A DNA stretch of 53,689 bases. Origin: Streptobacillus notomytis. Its GTDB lineage: Bacteria > Fusobacteriota > Fusobacteriia > Fusobacteriales > Leptotrichiaceae. Positions 1-8,260 of the stretch are shown here, piece by piece. Position 1 is the stretch's first letter; each line of letters starts with the position of its first letter. The position numbers and the translations under genes are program-made. The stretch spans positions 1 to 53,689 of the forward strand of contig LJRV01000092.1 in assembly GCA_001612575.1 (NCBI GenBank), in the 5' to 3' direction. The notes under the pieces were generated by a model, which made no database searches, was not told where the DNA came from, and saw nothing but the letters and a program-made list of their open reading frames with translations.

Positions 1-925
1 TTCCATCTAATATAGCATTAGCAACGTCTCCTGCTTCTGCTCTTGTAGGTCTTGGATTTTTTTGCATAGAATCTAACATTTGAGTAGCTGTAATTACTGG
101 TTTACCAGCTGCATTACATTTTTTAATCATCATTTTTTGTGCAAATGGAACTTCTTCAACTGGAATTTCTACTCCTAAATCTCCTCTTGCAACCATAATT
201 CCATCAGATAACTCTAATATTTCATCAAAGTTATCTATACCTTCTTGGTTTTCTATTTTAGAAATTATTTTAATGTGTTCTCCACCATTTTCATCTAAAA
301 CTCTTCTAACTTCTGCAACATCTGATGCCTTTCTTATAAATGATGCAGCTATAAAGTCAACTCCAACTTCACAACCAAATTTTAAATCTCCTTTATCTTT
401 TTCAGCTAAAGCAGGTAATGAAACTGATACTCCTGGTAAGTTAACACCTTTCTTTTGTCCTAATGCTCCTGAGTTTTTAACTTTACAGAAAATTTCATTT
501 CCTTCTATTTTTTTTACTTCTAAACCTATTAATCCATCATCTATTAATATCGTATCTCCTGGTTTTAAGTCTTTAGTCATGTTAGGGTAAGAAACTGAAA
601 TTTTTTCAGGTGTTCCTTTAAATTCATAATCTGTAGTAACTATGAAATCTTGTCCTTCAACTAATTCATATTTAACGTCACCTTCAGCATGAGAACCTGT
701 TCTAATTTCTGGTCCTTTAGTGTCTAATAAAATTGCAACATGCTTTCCTGTTTCTTTTGATATTTCTCTTATAGTTTTAATTCTACTTCCATGTTCTTCG
801 AAATCTCCGTGTGAGAAGTTTAATCTCATAACATTCATTCCACTTAAAATTAATTGTTTTAAAACGTCTTTCTTTTCACTTTTTGGTCCTATAGTACATA
901 CAACCTTAGTCATTTTAATTTTCAT
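1..925 (-). CDS. pyk: Pyruvate kinase, C-terminus cut by window edge
   Basis: Pyruvate kinase converts phosphoenolpyruvate and ADP to pyruvate and ATP in the cytosol, the last step of glycolysis. The reverse strand reads [15 protein letters not shown] at the N-terminus, then [35 protein letters not shown] and [10 protein letters not shown], ending at the window edge in [10 protein letters not shown] and [13 protein letters not shown]. These are the classic substrate, metal and active-site blocks in order. About 308 residues are present; the C-terminal regulatory domain lies outside. A GGAGG ribosome site precedes the ATG at 925. It lies 24 bases downstream of pfkA and is probably cotranscribed with it. 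Seen directly; the family is certain. Confidence 0.96.
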   Translation of the reverse strand, partial: MKIKMTKVVCTIGPKSEKKDVLKQLILSGMNVMRLNFSHGDFEEHGSRIKTIREISKETGKHVAILLDTKGPEIRTGSHAEGDVKYELVEGQDFIVTTDYEFKGTPEKISVSYPNMTKDLKPGDTILIDDGLIGLEVKKIEGNEIFCKVKNSGALGQKKGVNLPGVSVSLPALAEKDKGDLKFGCEVGVDFIAASFIRKASDVAEVRRVLDENGGEHIKIISKIENQEGIDNFDEILELSDGIMVARGDLGVEIPVEEVPFAQKMMIKKCNAAGKPVITATQMLDSMQKNPRPTRAEAGDVANAILDG

Positions 926-949
926 CTAAATCCTCCTAAATATATATTT

Positions 950-1915
950 TTAAACTGATAACATCATTGCAATATCATGATCTTCTTGTGATTTTTTATG
1001 ATAATTTTCCCATGCATATGATAATTTATGAGTAACTACAGTTGAACTTTCAATTCCAACCATTAAACCTGATTTTCCTTCTAATAATAATTCCACTGCT
1101 TTAACTCCTAATCTAGTAGCAAGTAATCTATCTGCTGCTGTAGGATTTCCACCTCTTTGAATATGCGATAATGCAGTATGTTTAACATCTAACTCAGGCA
1201 TTCTTTCTTTTAATTCCTTAAGTATATTCTCTTTGTTTTTATATCCTTCTGACATTATTATTACATCATAGAATTTTCCAGCTTCTCTTCTTTTTTGTAT
1301 AATATTTATTATATCCTCAATAGAAGTTTCAACCTCTGGAATTAATATACCATTTGCTCCTGCTGCAATTCCAGCATTTAAAGCTAGATCTCCACAATTT
1401 CTTCCCATAACTTCTATAAAGAAAGTTCTATCATGAGATTTAGCAGTATCTCTAATTTGGTTAAATGATTCAAGTATTATATTTAATGCTGTATCATAAC
1501 CTATAGTATAATCTGTTCCTGCAATATCATTATCTATAGTTCCAGGTATTCCTATAGTTTTTATTCCATGCTCTTTATATAAATAATGAGCACCGTGGAA
1601 AGAACCATCTCCACCTATTACTACTAATCCTTCAATACCAAATTCTTTTAAAATATTAGCTGCTCTAGTTCTTACTTCTGGGTCCTTAAATTCTGGTAAT
1701 CTCGCTGATAATAACATAGTACCACCTTTTCCTGCAAGACCAGCTACATCAAGTAATGACATTTTAAATATATCTCTATTCAAAATTCCTTTATACCCTC
1801 TTCTAATTCCATAAACTTCTATACCCTTATGCATAGCAGTTTTAGCAACTACTCTTATAGCGGTATTCATTCCTTGTGAATCTCCACCACTAGTTAAGAT
1901 TGCTATCTTTTTCAT
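950..1915 (-). CDS. pfkA: ATP-dependent 6-phosphofructokinase
   Basis: PfkA phosphorylates fructose 6-phosphate to fructose 1,6-bisphosphate, the committed step of glycolysis. The 321-residue length matches the bacterial PfkA type. The ATP-binding glycines (SGGDSQGMN, residues 9-17), GGDGS (101-105) and the catalytic TIDND (126-130, general base D128) are all intact, as is EVMGRNCGDLA. The start has a strong GGAGG site. It is first in a pfkA-pyk pair, a common arrangement that couples the two regulated steps of glycolysis. GGDG followed by S rather than a PPi-type signature supports ATP as phosphoryl donor (family knowledge). Confidence 0.97.
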   Translation of the reverse strand: MKKIAILTSGGDSQGMNTAIRVVAKTAMHKGIEVYGIRRGYKGILNRDIFKMSLLDVAGLAGKGGTMLLSARLPEFKDPEVRTRAANILKEFGIEGLVVIGGDGSFHGAHYLYKEHGIKTIGIPGTIDNDIAGTDYTIGYDTALNIILESFNQIRDTAKSHDRTFFIEVMGRNCGDLALNAGIAAGANGILIPEVETSIEDIINIIQKRREAGKFYDVIIMSEGYKNKENILKELKERMPELDVKHTALSHIQRGGNPTAADRLLATRLGVKAVELLLEGKSGLMVGIESSTVVTHKLSYAWENYHKKSQEDHDIAMMLSV

Positions 1916-1956
1916 TATGTCCTCCGTTTCATTCTAACTTTATTAATTACTTAAGT

Positions 1957-1985
1957 ATTTTATCATTTTTTAGCAAAAAAATCAA
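1957..1985 (-). promoter_or_regulatory. Predicted sigma-70 promoter of pfkA-pyk
   Basis: On the minus strand a TTGATT box (1985-1980) and a TAAAAT box (1962-1957) are separated by 17 bases, about 45 bases upstream of the pfkA ATG. The spacer is A/T-rich. Inferred from sequence only. Confidence 0.5.
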
Positions 1986-2003
1986 TATATATCATTATTT
2001 AAA

Positions 2004-2029
2004 AAAACAGTAGTTAATACTACTGTTTT
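2004..2029 (-). terminator. Rho-independent terminator of the OMP cluster
   Basis: A perfect 10-11-bp stem (arms 2004-2014 and 2019-2029) with a 4-base loop is followed on the minus strand by seven T residues (2007-2001). It overlaps the stop codon of the last barrel gene and ends the four-gene cluster before the pfkA promoter. Confidence 0.85.
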
Positions 2030-2534
2030 AAAATGTATATCCTGTTTCTATTCCAAGCAATCCTTTCCTATCTCCTATATAAAAAGCAATATTAAACTTA
2101 TCTTTTATTTTAACTCCTAATGATATTTTATTTACATTTATAATTTCATAACGTTTAAATTTATTAGATTCAAATTTAATTCCTCCACCTATACCAACTT
2201 CTATACCAGAATATAATCTAACATTTTCTTTTAATCTATAATTAAAATCTACCTCTCCTCCAAAAACTAACCCACTTAAAAATTCAGTTTCTGAAAACTC
2301 ATAATTTGAAAAAATTAAATTGACTTTTGGACCAAAAGTTAAGTCTATCTTATTATTAATCTGATATTTCAATTCAGGTAAAACCCCCATAGATGTAGAA
2401 ATAAGCACTTTGCCATTATCTTTTACCCATAATCCTAAAGATAAATCTACTCTATATCTAGGTCCAATAATATTATTTGAAAATGAAGTTAGTCCTATTC
2501 CAACAAACAATATCATTAATAACATCTTTTTCAT
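2028..2534 (-). CDS. Small outer-membrane beta-barrel protein, paralog 4
   Basis: This 168-residue protein has an N-terminal signal peptide (MKKMLLMILFVGIGLTSFS) and then the family start IIGPRYRVDLSLG. Further conserved blocks are KIDLTFGPKV, GGEVDFNYRLKENVRLYSGIE and a C-terminal strand ending GYTF. The terminal F and alternating pattern are typical of proteins inserted by the BAM complex. The size suits a small barrel of about eight strands. It is the last of four tandem paralogs 16-18 bases apart. Function is not recognised: porin, adhesin or immune-facing antigen are all possible. Expression should follow the variable promoter at 4351-4380. Confidence 0.85.
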   Translation of the reverse strand: MKKMLLMILFVGIGLTSFSNNIIGPRYRVDLSLGLWVKDNGKVLISTSMGVLPELKYQINNKIDLTFGPKVNLIFSNYEFSETEFLSGLVFGGEVDFNYRLKENVRLYSGIEVGIGGGIKFESNKFKRYEIINVNKISLGVKIKDKFNIAFYIGDRKGLLGIETGYTF

Positions 2535-2552
2535 ACATTTTATTCCTTTCTT

Positions 2553-3179
2553 CTAAAAAGTATAACTTGCTTCTATTCCAATCAATCCTTTAACATTTCC
2601 TACATAAAGTCCTACATTATACTTATCATTTAATTTAAATCCTAAAGAAATTTTAGCTGCAGATAATAAATATTCTTCTCCTGGAACTACTTTTGTATAC
2701 AAAGTCCCAATACCTCCTCCTACTCCAAACTCTATTCCTGTGTATAATTTAAAATTTTCAATTAATCTATAATTAAAATCAGATACTACACCTAAAATTA
2801 AACCATAATTAATATACACCATATTTTTTAATGGAATACTAGAAATATTTAAAGTTATCTTTGGTCCAAATGTTATATCAAAATTTTTATTAACTATAGT
2901 TTTCCATTCAAATGAAAATCCAGCGGAAAGAGAAATATAATTTTTAGCATTTTCTGAAGATTGAATATATCTATCATTTATTATACCTAATGATCCATCA
3001 ATCTTATATCTTGGTCCTATTATTTTATTTAAAGTCTCACTATTATTAACTTTATTTTTAAAGTCTGAAGATTTAGTTGAAACTTTTTTAGTTACATTTT
3101 TTCTATTATTTGCTTTCGTTGAAATTGAAAAAGAATTTAATCCTAATCCAATAAACAATATTATTAATATCTTTTTCAT
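2553..3179 (-). CDS. Small outer-membrane beta-barrel protein, paralog 3
   Basis: At 208 residues this is the longest of the four paralogs. After the signal peptide (MKKILIILFIGLGLNSFS) it has a unique insert of about 35 residues rich in K, N, S and T before the shared IIGPRYKIDGSLG. The rest follows the family: FDITFGPKI, DFNYRLIENFKLYTGIEFG, AKISLGFKLNDKYNVGLYVG and terminal SYTF. The insert would sit between the signal peptide and the barrel as a flexible, probably surface- or periplasm-facing tail (inference). The ribosome site and spacer are nearly the same as those of its neighbours, supporting recent tandem duplication. Function unknown. Confidence 0.85.
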   Translation of the reverse strand: MKKILIILFIGLGLNSFSISTKANNRKNVTKKVSTKSSDFKNKVNNSETLNKIIGPRYKIDGSLGIINDRYIQSSENAKNYISLSAGFSFEWKTIVNKNFDITFGPKITLNISSIPLKNMVYINYGLILGVVSDFNYRLIENFKLYTGIEFGVGGGIGTLYTKVVPGEEYLLSAAKISLGFKLNDKYNVGLYVGNVKGLIGIEASYTF

Positions 3180-3195
3180 ATATTATTCCCTTCTT

Positions 3196-3768
3196 CTAAA
3201 AAGTATAGCCTAATTCTATTCCTAACACTCCTTTAGTATTTCCTGTATAAAGAGCTACATTAAATTTATCTTTTATTTTAACTCCTAATGACATTTTACC
3301 TATAGTAGCTAATTCTGTCCTATTTAATTCTAAAGGAGAATTATTATTATTATTGTTTCTAACTCTTTTATCTAAAGGTATATGCTTCATGTGTATTGCA
3401 ACTCCTGTTCCAATTTCTATACCAGTATATATTTTAATATTATCTTTTAATTTATAGTTAAAATCTACTTCTCCTCCTAAAATTACACTAGGTCTAATTT
3501 TTGATTTACTTTGATAACTATGAAAGTCAATATTTACTGTAACTTTAGGCCCAAATGTTATATCTATCTTTTTATTAATTTGAGCTTTAAATTCAGGCAA
3601 TATTGAAATAGATCCTGAAGTATATCTAATATTTTCAAATTTACTTTCTTGTTTAGTACTAATAAAACCTAATGCTCCTTCAACCCTATATTTTCCACCA
3701 GTAATATTCGTTGAAAATGAAATCATTCCTACAACAGATAGCATTATTGATAATATTAATTTTTTCAT
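3196..3768 (-). CDS. Small outer-membrane beta-barrel protein, paralog 2
   Basis: This 190-residue protein has a signal peptide (MKKLILSIMLSVVGMISFS), GKYRVEGALGF, KIDITFGPKVTVN, GGEVDFNYKLKDNIKIYTGIE and a C-terminal ELGYTF. Near residue 140 is a run of six asparagines encoded by an AAT repeat (3340-3357 on the plus strand), in a segment that looks like an extracellular loop. Gain or loss of repeat units would keep the frame and change loop length. It lies 16-17 bases from both neighbours. No enzymatic motif is seen and function is unknown. Confidence 0.85.
   Translation of the reverse strand: MKKLILSIMLSVVGMISFSTNITGGKYRVEGALGFISTKQESKFENIRYTSGSISILPEFKAQINKKIDITFGPKVTVNIDFHSYQSKSKIRPSVILGGEVDFNYKLKDNIKIYTGIEIGTGVAIHMKHIPLDKRVRNNNNNNSPLELNRTELATIGKMSLGVKIKDKFNVALYTGNTKGVLGIELGYTF
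3340..3357 (-). repeat. AAT trinucleotide repeat encoding six Asn
   Basis: Five AAT units plus AAC on the minus strand encode an asparagine run inside paralog 2, in a region absent from the other three paralogs. It is short, so present-day variability is only a possibility. Confidence 0.7.
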
Positions 3769-3784
3769 ATATTATTCCTTTCTT

Positions 3785-4318
3785 TTAAAAAGTATATCCT
3801 AACTCTATTCCAATCATTCCCTTTATATCCCCTGTATAAATAGCAATGTTATATCTATCTTTTAATTTTATACCTAATGCAAATTTACTTATAGATGTAA
3901 ATTCTGGACCTTGGATATGTTTATCTTCTGAAATAATTGGAACCTGAAATCCTATTCCTGTTCCTACTTCTATACCTGTATACACTTTAATATTTTCTTT
4001 TATTTTATAATTAAAATCTACTTCTCCTCCTAAAAGTATACTAGGTCTTATTGTTGGTTGACTGGGATTATCAAAGTTAACTGCAACATTTCCTGTAATT
4101 TTAGGCCCAAATGTTATATCTAATTGTTGATTAATCTCTACTTTCCATTCAGGAAATAATGAAATAGAACTTGAAAAAAATTTATAACTTCTAAAAATAT
4201 CTTTTTCTCTACCACTTAAAGTTCCTAAAGAACTTTCTACTCTATATCTTGGTCCAATAATATCTTCTGAAAACGAAATTAATCCTATAAATATTGGTAT
4301 TAATAACAACTTTTTCAT
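3785..4318 (-). CDS. Small outer-membrane beta-barrel protein, paralog 1 (first in cluster)
   Basis: This 177-residue protein has a signal peptide (MKKLLLIPIFIGLISFS), IIGPRYRVESSLG, QLDITFGPKI, GGEVDFNYKIKENIKVYTGIEVGTG, KFALGIKLKDRYNIAIYTG and terminal ELGYTF. It is the promoter-proximal gene of the four-paralog operon and is nearest to the phase-variable-looking promoter, so all four genes should switch together. The ribosome site is GGAG just upstream of the ATG at 4318. No catalytic motif is seen; the molecular role is unknown. Confidence 0.86.
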   Translation of the reverse strand: MKKLLLIPIFIGLISFSEDIIGPRYRVESSLGTLSGREKDIFRSYKFFSSSISLFPEWKVEINQQLDITFGPKITGNVAVNFDNPSQPTIRPSILLGGEVDFNYKIKENIKVYTGIEVGTGIGFQVPIISEDKHIQGPEFTSISKFALGIKLKDRYNIAIYTGDIKGMIGIELGYTF

Positions 4319-4350
4319 TAACTATTCTCCTATTCTTTCTTATATATTTA

Positions 4351-4380
4351 ATTATACCCCCCCCCCACATATTTTGTCAA
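4351..4380 (-). promoter_or_regulatory. Promoter with G10 tract in the spacer (putative phase-variable)
   Basis: On the minus strand a consensus TTGACA (4380-4375) and a consensus TATAAT (4356-4351) flank an 18-bp spacer. The spacer consists of eight mixed bases followed by ten consecutive G (4366-4357). Homopolymer slippage would change the -35/-10 distance, 17 bp being optimal. It lies just upstream of the four-gene barrel operon. The sequence is direct; switching is inferred from known cases such as Neisseria poly-G promoter tracts. Confidence 0.85.
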
Positions 4381-4450
4381 TATTTTAAAAATAATTTAAA
4401 TTATATTTTCATATAGTATAAGAAATTAAATACGAATATATGTATAATTA

Positions 4451-4482
4451 AAAAAATGAATATATATTAAATATATTCATTT
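4451..4482 (-). terminator. Rho-independent terminator downstream of crr
   Basis: A 12-bp inverted repeat (4454-4465 with 4471-4482) is followed on the minus strand by a T run (4456-4450). It ends the long pnp-to-crr gene run. Confidence 0.8.
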
Positions 4483-4489
4483 CACATAA

Positions 4490-5011
4490 TTACTTTTCTA
4501 GATTAATTATTACTGTTTCTCCTGAAATTGCTGTATCAATTCCTTTTACTGGTATAACTGATTTATATTCCTCAGTTTCAAGTATAACAACAGGTGTTAT
4601 TAAAGAATCTGCATTAGATTTTAAGAAATCATAATCAAATTTAACTATAGGATCCCCTGCTTTAACTTTACTTCCTTCTTTAGTAATTATTTCAAACCCT
4701 TCTCCTTTTAATTTAACTGTGTTTAATCCAAAATGTGTTAACACTTGAACTCCATCTTCAGTTTCAACTACAAAAGCATGCTTAGTTTCAAATAATTGTA
4801 TAATAGTCCCATCTACTGGTGATTTAACTACACCACTTTTTAAAGGTTCAATACCTATACCATTACCAAGTAATGCTTGTGCAAATGTTGGATCTGGAAC
4901 TTCTTCTAACGGAATTACCTTTCCATCTATTGGTGATACAATCTTAATTTCATTATTTTTCTTAACTGCTTCTTTTTTACATTTACCGAATAAACGACAC
5001 AAAAATCCCAT
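4490..5011 (-). CDS. crr: PTS glucose-type EIIA component
   Basis: EIIA of the sugar phosphotransferase system accepts phosphate from HPr and passes it to an EIIB domain. The 173-residue soluble protein has the EIIA-Glc fold markers: SPIDGKVIPLEEVPD, KSPVDGTI, KHAFVVET with the supporting His at 78, and THFGLNTV with the phosphorylated His at 93. No EIIB or EIIC gene is nearby, so its membrane partner must be elsewhere. A predicted promoter lies at 5033-5062 and a terminator follows. A regulatory (inducer-exclusion) role is possible but not shown. The N-terminal sequence FLCRLFGKCKK contains two cysteines, which is mildly unusual. Confidence 0.93.
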   Translation of the reverse strand: MGFLCRLFGKCKKEAVKKNNEIKIVSPIDGKVIPLEEVPDPTFAQALLGNGIGIEPLKSGVVKSPVDGTIIQLFETKHAFVVETEDGVQVLTHFGLNTVKLKGEGFEIITKEGSKVKAGDPIVKFDYDFLKSNADSLITPVVILETEEYKSVIPVKGIDTAISGETVIINLEK

Positions 5012-5032
5012 ATTTTCCTCCTAATTATCTTC

Positions 5033-5062
5033 ATTATATCATATTTTTTTATTTAAATTCAA
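5033..5062 (-). promoter_or_regulatory. Predicted internal promoter for crr
   Basis: TTGAAT (5062-5057) and TATAAT (5038-5033) on the minus strand are 18 bp apart. The -35 box lies inside the end of the upstream lipoprotein gene. It would allow crr to be expressed apart from the upstream genes. Confidence 0.5.
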
Positions 5063-5510
5063 CTACTATTGCATTATCTCCTACATATATATCTTTAATT
5101 TTATCAGGATTAATAGTTTCACCAACATTTAATATTTCTTTATTAATTAATATGGTATTAACTATTATATTAAATATATCTTTCATAACTTTTTCATATT
5201 TGGCATTAGAAATACTTCTAATATTTGCATTTGTAGTATATAGTTTTGGAGGATAGTATTTTAATTCAGTTTCAATTAAAGCAAGTATAGGTTCATCTAA
5301 TTTTTTTAATTTAAGCCCTACTTCTATATTCAACTTCTTATTTTCAACAAATACTCTAGTTACTTTAGTTTCAGCTTTAAAAATATAGAAATTTTGCTCA
5401 CCATCAAATCTTTTAGAAAGAGAATTTTTAATTGAAGATGTTGATATCTTTATACTAGAACAAGATAATAAAAATAATCCCATAAATATTGCTACTAATA
5501 TTTTTCTCAT
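5049..5510 (-). CDS. Small lipoprotein of unknown function
   Basis: This 153-residue protein begins MRKILVAIFMGLFLLSCSS, a clear lipoprotein signal peptide with lipobox LLSC and the lipidated cysteine near residue 17. The mature part is basic and predicted mixed alpha/beta, with no family recognised. Its ATG overlaps the trpS stop codon as ATGA, so translation is probably coupled. The operon also contains lgt, the enzyme that would lipidate it. Cell envelope location is inferred from the signal; the role is unknown. Confidence 0.8.
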   Translation of the reverse strand: MRKILVAIFMGLFLLSCSSIKISTSSIKNSLSKRFDGEQNFYIFKAETKVTRVFVENKKLNIEVGLKLKKLDEPILALIETELKYYPPKLYTTNANIRSISNAKYEKVMKDIFNIIVNTILINKEILNVGETINPDKIKDIYVGDNAIVVEFK

Positions 5511-6481
5511 ATCTCATCACTTATAAGTCCAACAGCTTTTCTTACTTCTATCATTTTATCTAATGCTATTTTATTAGCTCTTTCTCTACCATTTCTTAAT
5601 ACTTCTTTCACATAATCTAAATTATTTTCTAAAGCTATTCTTCTTTCTCTTTGCTCCTTGAAATAATCTAAAATTCTTTCTAACAATTCTTTTTTAGCAT
5701 GACCATATCCATAATTTCCTGCTACAAATTTTTCTTTCATAACCTTTATTTCATTTTCATCAGCAAATAAAGAATATAATTTAGTAATATTATTATCTGG
5801 ATTTTTAGAATCCTCAAGTCCTGTCGAGTCTGTAACTATACTCATAACTTGCTTTTTCAATACTTTTTCAGTGGCATACATATTTATTATATTCCCATAT
5901 GATTTAGACATTTTTTCACCATCTGTACCCACAACAGTTGCAACATTATCAAGTATTAAAGCTTCAGGTAATTTAAATACTTCTTTTCCATAAAATTCAT
6001 TAAATTTAACGGCAAAATCTCTAGTAAATTCAATATGTTGTTTTTGATCTCTCCCTACTGGAACAAAATCAGGTTGATAAAGTAAAATATCTGCTGCCAT
6101 TAATACAGGATAATTAAATAATCCAACATTTGCTTTTATACCTTTTGCCACCTTATCCTTATATGCATGCCCTCTTTCAAGTAATGCCATAGGTGTAAGA
6201 TTAGATAATATCCACATAAGTTCTGTATGTAATGGTATAGATGATTGTAAAAATATTGTAGATTTTTTAGGATCTAATCCTGCTGCTATATAGTCCATAA
6301 CTACATTCATGCTTTGTGTTTTTAATGTTTCTGGATTTATTTGACTTGTAAGCGAATGATAATCAGCTACAAAATAAATTCCTTCATAATTATCTTGTAA
6401 ATCAACAAATTGTTTTAAAGCTCCAAAATAATTACCTAAGTGAAGCACTCCACTAGGTTGTATTCCTGATAAACTTCTCAT
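5507..6481 (-). CDS. trpS: Tryptophan-tRNA ligase
   Basis: TrpRS charges tRNA-Trp. It is a class I synthetase with the HIGH-type motif HLGN (residues 14-17), KMSKS (190-194), QPSG near the N-terminus and the DADILLYQP-like AADILLYQPDFVPVGRDQ block. The ATG at 6481 is chosen because a longer reading from a TTG at 6496 would lie on the ribosome site AAAGGAGA itself. That start gives 324 residues, normal for the bacterial enzyme. The gene lies between lgt (16-base gap) and a small lipoprotein gene (ATGA overlap). Confidence 0.96.
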   Translation of the reverse strand: MRSLSGIQPSGVLHLGNYFGALKQFVDLQDNYEGIYFVADYHSLTSQINPETLKTQSMNVVMDYIAAGLDPKKSTIFLQSSIPLHTELMWILSNLTPMALLERGHAYKDKVAKGIKANVGLFNYPVLMAADILLYQPDFVPVGRDQKQHIEFTRDFAVKFNEFYGKEVFKLPEALILDNVATVVGTDGEKMSKSYGNIINMYATEKVLKKQVMSIVTDSTGLEDSKNPDNNITKLYSLFADENEIKVMKEKFVAGNYGYGHAKKELLERILDYFKEQRERRIALENNLDYVKEVLRNGRERANKIALDKMIEVRKAVGLISDEI

Positions 6482-6497
6482 AATATCTCCTTTCAAA

Positions 6498-7373
6498 TTA
6501 ACCTAAAGATTTATTATTTTTCTTTCTTAAATATAAAATTCCTAATATTCCAATTAATATCATTATTAAACTTACTATATATGGTGCTCTTATACCCTTT
6601 ATTAATAAATCCTCTGCCCTAAATGTTGAAACAATTATTCTAATAATACCATATGAAATAATATATATCATAGTAAGTATTCCTTTTGAATATTCTTTTT
6701 TCCTAAATACAAGCCATATTATATAAAAGGCAATAAAATTAAGTATCATTTCATATATCATAGCTGGATGTAAACTCATGTTAGGAAATTCTTGACCAGC
6801 TGGTGTATCTGATGGAAATTTAATACCCCAAGGTACTAATTCTTTAAATTCAAGTTGTTTCATTAAAGACATAGCTTGAAATTCTTGCCACCAACTTGTA
6901 AAATTCCCTTTTAATATTACTGAAAATGGTGTAATAGTTGGAAATCCATGTATTTCTCCATTTGCTAAATTTCCTATTCTTCCAAGTCCTTGTCCTAAAA
7001 TCAAAGGCCCTACTGCCATATCCATTAATACTAATGGATTTACATTTTTCATTTTCGCAAAAATTATAGTTCCTATTAATCCACCTATAATTCCTCCATG
7101 TATTGCAAGTCCTCCATTCCATACTTTAAGGATTTCTGATAAATTTTGACTATAATAATCCCATTTAAGTAACACATAATACATTCTTGCTCCTATTAAT
7201 CCACTAACAATTGCAAAGTATGCATAATCTTCAACTATATTTTCATTAATCCCTCTTTTTCTTGAAATCTCATCTTTTTTTGCAATAAATATTCCTAAAA
7301 ATAAGGATATAATATACATTAATGAATAAATTCTAATTTCAAAATTTCCTATTTTAAATAAGTATGGTCTCAT
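6498..7373 (-). CDS. lgt: Prolipoprotein diacylglyceryl transferase
   Basis: Lgt transfers diacylglycerol from phosphatidylglycerol to the lipobox cysteine of prelipoproteins at the inner membrane. The 291-residue protein has about seven hydrophobic segments and the family blocks NGGLAIHGGIIGG (His 92), the signature GRIGNLANGE (131-140) and the late LHPAMIYE block. It overlaps the upstream carboxypeptidase gene by four bases. Its neighbours include two predicted lipoproteins, one at each end of the run, and pgsA, which makes the precursor of its lipid donor. Confidence 0.96.
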   Translation of the reverse strand: MRPYLFKIGNFEIRIYSLMYIISLFLGIFIAKKDEISRKRGINENIVEDYAYFAIVSGLIGARMYYVLLKWDYYSQNLSEILKVWNGGLAIHGGIIGGLIGTIIFAKMKNVNPLVLMDMAVGPLILGQGLGRIGNLANGEIHGFPTITPFSVILKGNFTSWWQEFQAMSLMKQLEFKELVPWGIKFPSDTPAGQEFPNMSLHPAMIYEMILNFIAFYIIWLVFRKKEYSKGILTMIYIISYGIIRIIVSTFRAEDLLIKGIRAPYIVSLIMILIGILGILYLRKKNNKSLG

Positions 7374-8224
7374 TCTTCCTCACTCTCTTTCATTAATTCT
7401 AAGGTTTTTAATCCTAGCCTTTCTCTACTATTAATAGTATTTGATCCTAAAATTACCTGCACTATCTTTTCATTTCCATTATCAATTAAATATACTATAT
7501 TATATCCTACTCTTCTATGAAAGCCTGTTTTGAGTCCAAAAACTTTATCAAATTGAACTAAGGTATTAGTTGATTTAATTTTAATTCCATCAGAAGTTTC
7601 ATAAGAATATTTTTTTGATATTTCAAGCAATTTTGGGTTATTTAAAGCAGTAAGTGCTAATAAATATATATCTCTTGCATTACCAACATCCATTCCCTTA
7701 TTTGTATTTACTGGTGGTAATCCATGAGGTGTTTTAAATTTTAGGGATCTAAGCCCTAAAGCTCTAGCTTTTTCATTCATTTTATAAACAAATTCATCTA
7801 TATCTCCATTACTAGAAAATAAGGCTAGTTGATGTGCAGAAGAATTAGATGAGTTTATTAATAATAAATGTAATAATTCTTCTATAGTATACACCTTTTT
7901 GGCCTTAATAACTACTCCATATGGGACCTTAGAAGCTTCCTTACTAACTACAACTTTTCTATCAAGTCCATATTTACCTTCTTGTATATCATCAAATACT
8001 ATTAATGCTGTCATAATCTTAGTTAGTGATGCCAAAGGTCTTACACTTGTTTCATTATGAGAATAATATTTATTATTCTTATCATCTCCTATATACATAC
8101 TTTTATATATCCTATAATCTTCATTTAAGATATTATACATCTCATCTTCTAACTTTTTAGATAAATTTATAGAAAATGAAAAAGAAAAAGTAGTAAATAA
8201 AATAGATAATATGATTTTTTTCAT
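7370..8224 (-). CDS. dacA: D-alanyl-D-alanine carboxypeptidase (S11 family, PBP5-like)
   Basis: It is predicted to trim the terminal D-Ala from peptidoglycan pentapeptides in the periplasm. A signal peptide (MKKIILSILFTTFSFSFS) is followed by all three penicillin-binding motifs: SLTK (Ser 66, Lys 69), SSN (125-127) and KTG (232-234). At 284 residues it is shorter than PBP5 and appears to lack the C-terminal beta domain and membrane-anchoring helix, so it may be soluble in the periplasm (inference). It overlaps lgt by four bases and follows a TPR lipoprotein gene. Confidence 0.92.
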   Translation of the reverse strand: MKKIILSILFTTFSFSFSINLSKKLEDEMYNILNEDYRIYKSMYIGDDKNNKYYSHNETSVRPLASLTKIMTALIVFDDIQEGKYGLDRKVVVSKEASKVPYGVVIKAKKVYTIEELLHLLLINSSNSSAHQLALFSSNGDIDEFVYKMNEKARALGLRSLKFKTPHGLPPVNTNKGMDVGNARDIYLLALTALNNPKLLEISKKYSYETSDGIKIKSTNTLVQFDKVFGLKTGFHRRVGYNIVYLIDNGNEKIVQVILGSNTINSRERLGLKTLELMKESEEE

Positions 8225-8260
8225 TTTTACCTCTTATTTTTATATATCTTTTCTTTATAA

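Noticed and set aside
4357-4366. G/C homopolymer as a pure sequencing artefact
   Set aside because: Length may be miscalled by one or two, but a similar tract sits at the same place between consensus boxes at a second locus, so the tract itself is real.
6850-7122. 90-codon frame within lgt on the same strand
   Set aside because: Shifted-frame shadow of lgt with no start signals.
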